Origin: TTA-H9 sp002071415 | Lineage (GTDB): Bacteria > Bacteroidota > Bacteroidia > Bacteroidales > TTA-H9 | Assembly: GCA_035411425.1 (NCBI GenBank) | Contig: DAONSX010000075.1 | Coordinates: 1-8,620 of the forward strand | Length of the DNA: 8,620 nucleotides | Direction: 5' to 3' | Position numbers and translations under genes: made by a program | The notes under the pieces: generated by a model | The model's database searches: none | What the model saw: the letters and a program-made list of their open reading frames with translations, nothing else | What the model was told of the DNA's origin: nothing | Shown: in pieces, positions 1 to 6,808 of the stretch | Layout of the letters: each line of letters begins with the position of its first letter | Numbering within the stretch: the stretch's first letter is position 1

Positions 1-197
1 GTGGTACTTTTGTAAAATATTGATATGCAATTATAGGATCAGGAGTTCTGAAATTTGAGGACAATGCATTCATCGTTCCATCATCAGAATACAGGAATTG
101 AATGATTCATAATACCTTGGCATTATTTATTAACTCAATGATTACACTACCATAACCTGAAAGGAAAATAAATTTTCAATTTTTTTTTCGTAAAAGA
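1..197. other. AT-rich stretch without a recognisable gene
   Basis: Together with the leader that follows, this is the gene-free left end of the window. I find no convincing coding region on either strand. Short open frames run off the left edge: about 18 codons on the plus strand from base 2, and about 24 codons on the minus strand from an ATG at 73-71. Neither shows a recognisable motif. An A/T-only hairpin (164-168 with 173-177) is followed by a run of T. It could be a weak terminator for something further left, but it is too weak to call. Confidence 0.5.
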
Positions 198-227
198 TTT
201 GTTTATTGAAAACCTTTTATATCTTTG
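198..227 (+). promoter_or_regulatory. Predicted Bacteroidota-type promoter for the PKD lipoprotein gene
   Basis: The -33-like element TTTG lies at 198-201 and the -7-like element TATCTTTG at 220-227, which matches the known Bacteroides consensus TAnnTTTG exactly. The gap between them is 18 bases, slightly shorter than the usual 19-21. Transcription would start around 233-236, leaving a leader of about 190 bases before the ATG at 426. The motif match is seen directly; promoter activity and the start point are inferred. Confidence 0.6.
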
Positions 228-425
228 TATCAGATACACTAATAAAAATATAGAGATTGTTTTTTGAGTATATAATTTTATTATTCAATATTTTAACATA
301 GATATTAATTATAGGGCGAATTTTACAATAATCCATTTTTTACACTCAAACAGATACAATGATTAATCTTAAATTTAACACTTAACCCAGAAGTCCAATA
401 TGTTAAACCTTAAAACCAAACATGC
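228..425 (+). promoter_or_regulatory. Long AT-rich 5' leader of the PKD lipoprotein gene
   Basis: This is the presumed untranslated leader between the predicted promoter and the ATG at 426. It has no Shine-Dalgarno sequence; the bases just before the start are A/C-rich, which is normal for this phylum. The octamer CAGATACA occurs at 231-238 and again at 351-358. A nine-codon open frame (400-429) ends in a TGA that overlaps the ATG of the main gene. I recognise no known riboswitch or structured RNA. Leader status depends on the promoter prediction. Confidence 0.35.
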
Positions 426-2186
426 ATGAAAACGATTCGGAAATTTACGGCCATGAGCCTTGCCGTAATGGCACTGCTCAGTCTTACCTGCCTCACGTCC
501 TGCAAAGACGACGAGGATGAAAACTTAGTGATTGCTGGCTTCACCTATCAGGTCGATTCCAGTAATTTTCTCAAGGTAAGTTTTACTAACACTTCGCAAA
601 ACTACACCACATGTAACTGGAATTTTGGTGATGGGCAAACCAGTTCCGAAGTAAATCCAGTTCACATCTATGCTGCAGAGGGAGAATACACGGTTACACT
701 TACGGCAAAAGATGCTAATGGGAATCAGGATGTGTATTCAACCAAAATTGTCCTGTCTGACCCCAATGTTCTTTTGACTGCTTTAACGGGCATGGAATCA
801 AAGACATGGAAATTAATACGTGATGTAACCACAGGTCGTTATCCTCTGGAATGTGGTCCAGAAGATCATTCTCAAATTTGGTGGGCGATGGGAAGAGACA
901 ATAATGAGCTTGCCAATCGTCCTTGCCAGTTGAACGATGAATGGATATTCTATCGTGACGGCCGAATGGAATTCCGCGCCCAAGGCGATTATTGGGCTGA
1001 AGGTGGATTATTCTCTCCTGAAAATCAGTGTAATACTACCGATCAGATGGTTGGTCCTAATGGTGAAGATTTATCAGCATGGGGAGATGGAAATCACACT
1101 TTCAAACTAACCGTAGGCAATCCATCCAAGATTAAAGCTATTGGTAAAGGAGCTTACATTGGTTTCTACAAGTTGGGTAATGGCACTGAAGTTAAAACAC
1201 CCCAGGATTATGTTGAATATAATATTGTAAAATTAGTCGATGGCACTGTTGATACATTGATTGTAGAAGGTATCTATCGTTGGGATCCGGCTTCTTCGGG
1301 TGGTTATTGGAGATTTGTACTGGTTCATTACGACAATCCTGCCGATGAACCTCCTATTCCAGGGCCAAAACCTGAAGCCTCTTTTAGCATGCAGATGGAT
1401 GGTCGTACTGTAACTTTCACCAATACTACCGAAAACGGTGAAACTTATTTATGGGATTTTGGGGATGGCAATACCTCAACCGAGAAAGATCCCGTGCATA
1501 CTTATGCCAGTGATGGAATTTATATGATTACCCTTACCGCAAGCAACCCCAATGGTGAGAGTACAGTAACCAAACAGGCTTTTGTTACAGGTACAGAATT
1601 GACTGCCGAACTTTTAATGGGTGGCGCATGGCGACCAAGAGCCGAAAATCTTTCGATATTCGTTGGCCCTGGTTTGGGCGATTATTCATGGTGGAGCGTT
1701 CCCAAAAACTTCCTCGATGGAAGCACTTCTGGTACTGATGATTGGTCATGCATCACCGATGATGAGTTCACATTTGCTGATGGAGGAGTATATATTTACA
1801 ACACAAATGGTAGTGCTCGCAATGACGGTTATATGGGTTCGCCCAATGGATGCTGGGCTGACGAACAAATTGCAGCCAGCGGAAATGGAGCTGCCTTCGG
1901 TTCTGGAACACATTCATGGGAATTCGTTCCAGCCTCTGGGGGTAGCCGTCCTTTGATCATCCTTACCAATGGCCCCACAGGAGCAGCTTTCCTCGGCTTC
2001 TACAAAGGTTATTATGGCGGTGAAAATTCCGATGGAGCTAATCCTCCCAATGGCGGTAACCTTACCAATAGATATGAAGTGATGGGATATGCCAATACTG
2101 GAACAAAAGAATACCTCTTCGTCTCCGTTGATATCAGCGCAGACCACAGCGGTTCTTCAGCTTGGTCGGTAATTCTTGAGCGATAG
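426..2186 (+). CDS. Surface lipoprotein with two PKD domains, probable surface glycan-binding protein of the PUL
   Basis: This 586-residue protein starts with a lipoprotein signal peptide. Lys/Arg residues 2-6 are followed by a hydrophobic core and the lipobox LTSC, with Cys26 as the lipidated residue. The next residues, KDDEDE, match the Bacteroidota lipoprotein export signal, so the protein should sit on the outer face of the outer membrane. PKD domain 1 spans about 36-110 (NFGDG at 66-70) and PKD domain 2 about 317-388 (DFGDG at 344-348). Each is followed by a beta-rich module of about 190 residues (114-304 and 392-586) that I cannot assign to a named family. The modules share landmarks: Trp128/Trp402, paired Trp152-153/Trp422-423, a D-E-x-x-F motif, and GFYK at 246-249/524-527. 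A proline-rich linker (305-316) joins the halves. No catalytic motif is visible. Aromatic content, surface signal and position next to susCD suggest a glycan-binding role, which is inference. The ATG at 426 gives a complete signal peptide; ATG 453 would remove its basic end. Confidence 0.9.
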   Translation: MKTIRKFTAMSLAVMALLSLTCLTSCKDDEDENLVIAGFTYQVDSSNFLKVSFTNTSQNYTTCNWNFGDGQTSSEVNPVHIYAAEGEYTVTLTAKDANGNQDVYSTKIVLSDPNVLLTALTGMESKTWKLIRDVTTGRYPLECGPEDHSQIWWAMGRDNNELANRPCQLNDEWIFYRDGRMEFRAQGDYWAEGGLFSPENQCNTTDQMVGPNGEDLSAWGDGNHTFKLTVGNPSKIKAIGKGAYIGFYKLGNGTEVKTPQDYVEYNIVKLVDGTVDTLIVEGIYRWDPASSGGYWRFVLVHYDNPADEPPIPGPKPEASFSMQMDGRTVTFTNTTENGETYLWDFGDGNTSTEKDPVHTYASDGIYMITLTASNPNGESTVTKQAFVTGTELTAELLMGGAWRPRAENLSIFVGPGLGDYSWWSVPKNFLDGSTSGTDDWSCITDDEFTFADGGVYIYNTNGSARNDGYMGSPNGCWADEQIAASGNGAAFGSGTHSWEFVPASGGSRPLIILTNGPTGAAFLGFYKGYYGGENSDGANPPNGGNLTNRYEVMGYANTGTKEYLFVSVDISADHSGSSAWSVILER

Positions 2187-2207
2187 GGTTTTTGCATCTG
2201 GTTCAAG

Positions 2208-2243
2208 TCTGGGGTCAACAATTGACCCCAGATTCTTTCTTAT
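2208..2243 (+). terminator. Intrinsic terminator after the PKD lipoprotein gene
   Basis: A perfect 11-bp stem (2208-2218 with 2222-2232) contains a GGGG/CCCC block, has a CAA loop, and is followed by the T-rich stretch 2233-2243. It begins about 20 bases after the stop codon. The T-tract is interrupted by C, so partial readthrough into susC is possible. It makes the PKD gene at least partly separate from the susCD unit. Confidence 0.75.
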
Positions 2244-2307
2244 TCCTATTAAGCTCTCAAATTTTCTTTGGTTTTTTGATTTTCAAAAAATTATAATCAA
2301 TTAAAAT

Positions 2308-5244
2308 ATGAAACATTTTACCCTGCTATTAATAACTCTTATTGCATTTTCGGGTAGCGTCTGGGGACAAAAAAAAATGGTTACAGGTAAAGTAACCGAC
2401 GAAAAAGGTGCTTCTATCCCTGGGGTTACTATTCAAGTAAAAGGTACTTACACTGGAACTGTTACCGATCTTAATGGAAATTATAAGATTGAAGTTGAAG
2501 ACAAGGATATATTGATTTTTAGTTTTGTTGGATACAACAAGCAGGAGATTCCAGTAGGATCACAAATGGTAATTAATGTTGTGCTTAGCGAGGAGACTAC
2601 TATATTGAATGAGATAGTAGTAATAGGTTATGGTGCTCAACAGAAAAAAGATTTAACTACCGCTGTAGCAGTAGTTAATGAAAAGGACATTCGCAACCGT
2701 CCTATTATTACGGCGGCTCAGGCCTTGCAGGGTAAAGCTGCTGGAGTACAAGTAATACAACCATCTGGCAAACCTGGTCAGCAGCTGGCAGTAAGAGTTC
2801 GTGGAGCAACCTCTGTTCTGGCTGGCAATGACCCTTTATATGTAGTAGATGGCGTTCCGACAACCGATATTCGCGGTTTAAACCCTAACGACATCTCCAG
2901 TATGACCATACTGAAAGATGCCTCTTCATCGGCTATTTATGGTGCACGTGCAGCTAACGGCGTGGTGCTAATTACTACTAAACGCGGGCAGGAAGGAGAA
3001 CCTCTGGTAACTTTCAATACCTATTTCGGGATATCGAACCTGAGAAAAAATATAGAAGTATTGAACACCAAACAATATAGAGATTTAATGGAAGAAATTC
3101 TTCCCGGAGGGCTCGATCCTTCGATGACCTATTTCAATAATTGGCCCGACTATGTTTTCGGCACCGGCTACACCCAAAGCTACCAATTTTCTGTTTCGGG
3201 CGGAAGTGCTAAGTCGAAATACTATGTGGCTGGAGGCTATTTGAGCGACAAAGGCATTGTAAAACCAGCACGATTTGATCGTTACAATGTAAGAATCAAC
3301 CTCGACAGCGAAATGAAATCGTGGTTAAAACTTACTTCTAATATCAACGTATTAGGGATAGATACAAAAGACACACCCGACAACCTGAGTTCAGGAAGAG
3401 GGGGCGTAATCATGAGTGCATTGAACACTCCACCCTTTCTTCATGTATACAAGCAGGATGGAAGTGGGCAGTACGATCCCAATCCATTTCAACCTTCATG
3501 GGAAAATCCTGCAGCATATATGTACGGCCCCGATCAACGATCCACCGATTATCAGGTATTCGGAAATATAGGCTTGGAAGCTCGACTCATCAAAGACCTT
3601 TACTTCAAAACTCATGTAGGAACCGATATCACTACCCATCAGTGGGATTATTATCTCGATCCTTTCCGTACCAATTATGGTCGTAACATGAATGGTATAG
3701 GCCGCTCCGACAAGTTTAATAACCTTACTTGGTTATGGGAAAATACCCTTGATTATAAATTTACGGCAGACCAGCATAATTTTACGGCCTTAGCAGGAGC
3801 AAGTATTCAGAAATTCCAAGGAAACGACAGTTATATTGAAGGGAATGATTTCCCGGCCGATACAAACGTACGTACACTTTGGGCTGCCAATAATATCACC
3901 GCAGGGACTACCCGCGAAGAATGGGCTCTGGCCAGTTTCTTCGGACGTGTAACCTGGGATTATCTTTCAAAATATTACCTTACCATGAGTATTCGTCATG
4001 ATGGTTCTTCAAAGTTGGCTCATCACTGGGGAACTATGCCTTCTTTCTCGGCTGGTTGGCGCGTGAGCTCCGAAGAATTTATGAAAAATCTTACTTTCAT
4101 AGATGATTTAAAAATACGTGGAGGTTGGGGAAAGAATGGAAATCAGGAAGGCATTCCTAATTACGCTCGTTATGGATTGATCAACTATTATCGTCGCGAA
4201 ATTACTAATCCACTTTCAGGCCCCGCTGCCGTGCAAATCACTTATGGCAATCCTGACCTTAAATGGGAAACTACCGCACAAACCAACATCGGTTTCGACC
4301 TCACCATGTTCCGTTCCCGTGTTACGCTGAATTTCGACTATTATTACAAAAAAACCAGCGACGTCATCCTCGATGTTCAGCTGCCCAACTCTTTGCCCAT
4401 CACCTCCATTCAAACCAACGCCGGAGAAATCGAAAACAAAGGAATTGAATTGAATCTGAATACCATCAACGTTGATAAGAACTGGAAATGGACCACCGAT
4501 TTCAACATCGCCTTTAACACCAATAAAGTCCTGAGTCTTAAATTTACCGATGTTTATTACTTTGGAAGGATATACAGCAACAACTCCGACGTAGTTATTC
4601 TGCGTACTGGTTTGCCTTTAGGCTCTTTCTATGGCTATATTTCAGAAGGTGTAAATCCCGAAACCGGTGATCTGGTTTATAAGGATGTAAATAACAATGG
4701 TATTCTCGATCCTGGAGATAGAACCGTTATTGGTGATCCCAATCCTGACTTTATTTTTGGATTGACCAATAGTTTTTCATATAAGAAATGGGATTTCAGC
4801 TTCTTTTTTCAGGGTAGTGTGGGCAATGATATTTACAATGCCACGCGTATCGATCTGGAAGGTATGTTCGATAGCAAGAATCAATCCACTGCTGTGTTAA
4901 ACCGCTGGACTCCCGAAAATCGTAATACGGATATACCGAGAGCCATTGGAGGGGGTAACATGGATAATGTGCGCAATTCGACTCGTTTTGTTGAAGATGG
5001 AACTTATGTTCGTTTAAAATCGCTCACCCTGTCTTATAAGATCATAGATAAACCTTCCAAGAAAACAGGCATCAGCAAGCTCTCTGTTTATTTAACCGGG
5101 AACAATCTTTTAACTTTTACCGGGTATAGCGGTTTCGATCCCGAAGTGAATGCTTATGGCAACAGTGCTGTGGAAGTTGGTATAGATTATGGTACTTATC
5201 CACAGGCTCGTTCGCTTATGTTAGGATTAAATGTAGAATTTTAA
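2308..5244 (+). CDS. SusC/RagA-family TonB-dependent outer-membrane transporter
   Basis: This 978-residue protein is the outer-membrane channel that imports oligosaccharides using TonB energy, with its SusD partner as the lid. A signal peptide covers about residues 1-20 (V-W-G then Gln21). A carboxypeptidase-D-like regulatory domain (about 24-98) marks the SusC class. The TonB-box region NEIVVIGYG is at 101-109. The plug domain (about 114-227) contains the typical LYVVDGVP and ILKDASSSAIYGARAANG motifs. The rest is beta-barrel, including the family's Asp/Asn-rich loop DVNNNGILDPGDR at 793-805, and the chain ends in phenylalanine, as outer-membrane barrels usually do. Length is normal for the family and the frame is intact. 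The start at 2308 has no Shine-Dalgarno, only an A/T-rich leader. The stop TAA (5242-5244) lies 23 bases before the preferred susD start. The transported glycan cannot be read from the sequence; beta-glucan is inferred from GH30. Confidence 0.96.
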   Translation: MKHFTLLLITLIAFSGSVWGQKKMVTGKVTDEKGASIPGVTIQVKGTYTGTVTDLNGNYKIEVEDKDILIFSFVGYNKQEIPVGSQMVINVVLSEETTILNEIVVIGYGAQQKKDLTTAVAVVNEKDIRNRPIITAAQALQGKAAGVQVIQPSGKPGQQLAVRVRGATSVLAGNDPLYVVDGVPTTDIRGLNPNDISSMTILKDASSSAIYGARAANGVVLITTKRGQEGEPLVTFNTYFGISNLRKNIEVLNTKQYRDLMEEILPGGLDPSMTYFNNWPDYVFGTGYTQSYQFSVSGGSAKSKYYVAGGYLSDKGIVKPARFDRYNVRINLDSEMKSWLKLTSNINVLGIDTKDTPDNLSSGRGGVIMSALNTPPFLHVYKQDGSGQYDPNPFQPSWENPAAYMYGPDQRSTDYQVFGNIGLEARLIKDLYFKTHVGTDITTHQWDYYLDPFRTNYGRNMNGIGRSDKFNNLTWLWENTLDYKFTADQHNFTALAGASIQKFQGNDSYIEGNDFPADTNVRTLWAANNITAGTTREEWALASFFGRVTWDYLSKYYLTMSIRHDGSSKLAHHWGTMPSFSAGWRVSSEEFMKNLTFIDDLKIRGGWGKNGNQEGIPNYARYGLINYYRREITNPLSGPAAVQITYGNPDLKWETTAQTNIGFDLTMFRSRVTLNFDYYYKKTSDVILDVQLPNSLPITSIQTNAGEIENKGIELNLNTINVDKNWKWTTDFNIAFNTNKVLSLKFTDVYYFGRIYSNNSDVVILRTGLPLGSFYGYISEGVNPETGDLVYKDVNNNGILDPGDRTVIGDPNPDFIFGLTNSFSYKKWDFSFFFQGSVGNDIYNATRIDLEGMFDSKNQSTAVLNRWTPENRNTDIPRAIGGGNMDNVRNSTRFVEDGTYVRLKSLTLSYKIIDKPSKKTGISKLSVYLTGNNLLTFTGYSGFDPEVNAYGNSAVEVGIDYGTYPQARSLMLGLNVEF

Positions 5245-5252
5245 TGAATGCC

Positions 5253-5258
5253 AGGAGG
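5253..5258 (+). promoter_or_regulatory. Shine-Dalgarno sequence that sets the susD start
   Basis: A perfect AGGAGG lies 9 bases before the ATG at 5268, which is ideal spacing. An in-frame ATG at 5244 overlaps the susC stop but has no such site and would add eight residues (MNARRKNT) ahead of an otherwise ordinary lipoprotein signal peptide. The site therefore favours 5268. Strong Shine-Dalgarno sequences are uncommon in Bacteroidota, and the other genes here lack one. Confidence 0.75.
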
Positions 5259-5267
5259 AAAAATACT

Positions 5268-6734
5268 ATGAAAAAATTCATATTTGGATGGGCAGGCCTT
5301 GTATTTATTCTAATGCTGGCCTCCTGTGAAGATTTTCTTGAACTCGATCCAGTATCCAATGGGATAGCCGTAGGAAACGCTGCAGGCGATTCTATCTTGT
5401 ACAAAACTGGTGCGGAGGTTGAAGCTGCCCTCGCTGGCGCTTATGCTGATTTCAAGAATGAATATTATCAGTTGGATTACTACGTAAATGGAGATGCTCA
5501 GTCGGATGATGCTTATGCAGGCGCCGATAATCCTGCAAATTTTCAAATCGACGATTACAAAATCGACGCACTGAATTCGAATGTAGCCAGAGACTGGGCT
5601 TACCTCTATGCACATATTGGAAAAACCAATGCTGTCATCAACAATGTCGATAAATGTCCTGATGCTTCGTTATCGGCAGCTCGCAGAAAGGAGATAAAGG
5701 CCGAAGCATTGTTTATCAGAGCTTTCCAGTATTTTCAACTCGTACAGTTGTGGGGAGATGTGCCTCTTCAACTCACCGAAGTACGTACTATCAGTGCAGC
5801 CAACCTCGAGGAAATCTATCCTTTGCTGTATCCTCCAAGAACGCTTCTTGACATGGTTTATCAGCAAATTATTTCCGATTTGGCAACAGCTGCCAGAGGA
5901 GTAAAAGTTACTGCTCCTCATAAGGGTTATGCCACAAAAGGTGCAGTCTATACTCTTCTGGCCAAGGTTTATGCCACTATCGAGCCACACGATTATAACA
6001 AGGTAAACCTTTACTGCGACAGTGTAATGGCGCTCGGATATTCACTTATGCCTCAATATGACCAATTGTGGGATAATTCGCAGGAAAACTGTTCCGAATC
6101 TATCTTCGAAATCAATTACAATGGGGGCGTTTCGGATGGTAACTGGGGAGCAAAAATGTTTCGTGGCCTCGACTGGAAAAAATTCAATATTCCCAGCAAC
6201 GATCTCGTAAAAATCTTCGAACAAGAAGGCGACATGATTCGTTTTACTTCATCTATCGTTTGGGAAGACGTTTCAGGGCGGTGGACCGATCCTCACTGGC
6301 CACAGGTTCATTATCCCTTCATCAATAAATGGAGAAATTATGCCGAGGGAAGCGACCAAAATTACATTATTTATCGTTTGGCAGATGTAATGCTGCTAAA
6401 GGCTGAAGCCTTGAACGAGATGGGTGATGTAAGTGGAGCCGCAAGTCTAGTAAATCAGATTCGTGCAAGAGTTAATTTACCCGAAACTCAAGCAAATGAT
6501 CAAGCTTCCATGCGCTTGACCATCGAAAAGGAACGTCGTCTTGAATTAGCCTTCGAAGGTCATAGATGGTATGATCTGAAACGTACGCATCGTGCCATAG
6601 AGGTCATCAATAATGTAAAAGGCGAAAATGATATTCCCCTTGGTTATCAGCTTACCGAGAACCGTTTACTTTGGCCTATTCCTCAAGCTGAACTTGATAA
6701 GAACTCAAAACTCACCCAAAATCCTGGTTATTGA
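5268..6734 (+). CDS. SusD/RagB-family glycan-binding outer-membrane lipoprotein
   Basis: From ATG 5268 the protein has 488 residues. It is the surface lipoprotein that binds glycan and forms the lid over the SusC channel encoded just upstream. The signal peptide ends in the lipobox LASC with Cys20 lipidated. The TPR-like core carries the family motif EALFIRAFQYFQLVQLWGD at 146-164. The C-terminal region has the typical ADVMLLKAEALNEMG stretch, ERRLELAFEGHRWYDLKR at 422-439, and a final LLWPIPQAELDKN...NPGY end. Length is usual for the family and the frame is intact. A longer start at 5244, overlapping the susC stop, is possible but less likely given the Shine-Dalgarno at 5253-5258. Translation is probably coupled to susC and both are probably on one transcript. 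A strong hairpin follows the stop codon. Ligand specificity cannot be deduced from sequence alone. Confidence 0.95.
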   Translation: MKKFIFGWAGLVFILMLASCEDFLELDPVSNGIAVGNAAGDSILYKTGAEVEAALAGAYADFKNEYYQLDYYVNGDAQSDDAYAGADNPANFQIDDYKIDALNSNVARDWAYLYAHIGKTNAVINNVDKCPDASLSAARRKEIKAEALFIRAFQYFQLVQLWGDVPLQLTEVRTISAANLEEIYPLLYPPRTLLDMVYQQIISDLATAARGVKVTAPHKGYATKGAVYTLLAKVYATIEPHDYNKVNLYCDSVMALGYSLMPQYDQLWDNSQENCSESIFEINYNGGVSDGNWGAKMFRGLDWKKFNIPSNDLVKIFEQEGDMIRFTSSIVWEDVSGRWTDPHWPQVHYPFINKWRNYAEGSDQNYIIYRLADVMLLKAEALNEMGDVSGAASLVNQIRARVNLPETQANDQASMRLTIEKERRLELAFEGHRWYDLKRTHRAIEVINNVKGENDIPLGYQLTENRLLWPIPQAELDKNSKLTQNPGY

Positions 6735-6742
6735 TCTTACGG

Positions 6743-6785
6743 GGCGCAAGCTTTCTTTGAAAGCTTGCGCCTCTTGCTTTTTCAT
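6743..6785 (+). terminator. Intrinsic terminator or attenuator between susD and the GH30 gene
   Basis: A perfect 13-bp stem (6743-6755 with 6759-6771) rich in G/C at its base has a TTT loop. It is followed by TCTTGCTTTTT and then CAT. It begins 9 bases after the susD stop and ends about 37 bases before the GH30 ATG. The T-tract is broken by GC, so it may lower rather than abolish expression of the GH30 gene from the susCD transcript, or act as an mRNA-stabilising 3' end. Confidence 0.7.
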
Positions 6786-6808
6786 CTTTGCCCAGTCCTT
6801 TTATTATC

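Noticed and set aside
1..73. Minus-strand open frame of about 24 codons from ATG 73-71 running off the left edge, containing NALSSNFRTPDPIIAYQYF
   Set aside because: It looks somewhat protein-like, but it is too short, has no recognised motif, and no promoter is visible upstream on that strand. Sequence to the left would decide it.
164..188. A/T-only hairpin (GAAAA with TTTTC) followed by a T run, resembling a terminator
   Set aside because: The stem is only five weak pairs in very AT-rich DNA, so it is not distinguishable from background.
1621..1956. Plus-strand open frame of 111 codons inside the PKD lipoprotein gene
   Set aside because: It is an out-of-frame shadow of the second module, with no motif or start signal.
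2263..2270. TTTCTTTG as a -7 box for susC
   Set aside because: It has one mismatch to TAnnTTTG and no TTTG at the right distance upstream, so it is not called as a promoter.
5310..5990. Long minus-strand open frames within susD
   Set aside because: They lie opposite a clear SusD gene, are Cys/Ile/Ser-rich without domains, and are frame shadows.
6756..6790. TTTG (6756-6759) and CATCTTTG (6783-6790) as a promoter for GH30
   Set aside because: The gap of 23 bases is too long, the -7 box has a mismatch, and the TTTG lies inside the hairpin.
6788..6808. TTG start giving GH30 seven extra residues
   Set aside because: The ATG at 6809 gives a standard lipoprotein signal peptide, while the TTG extension (MPSPFII) precedes its basic end and has no ribosome site.
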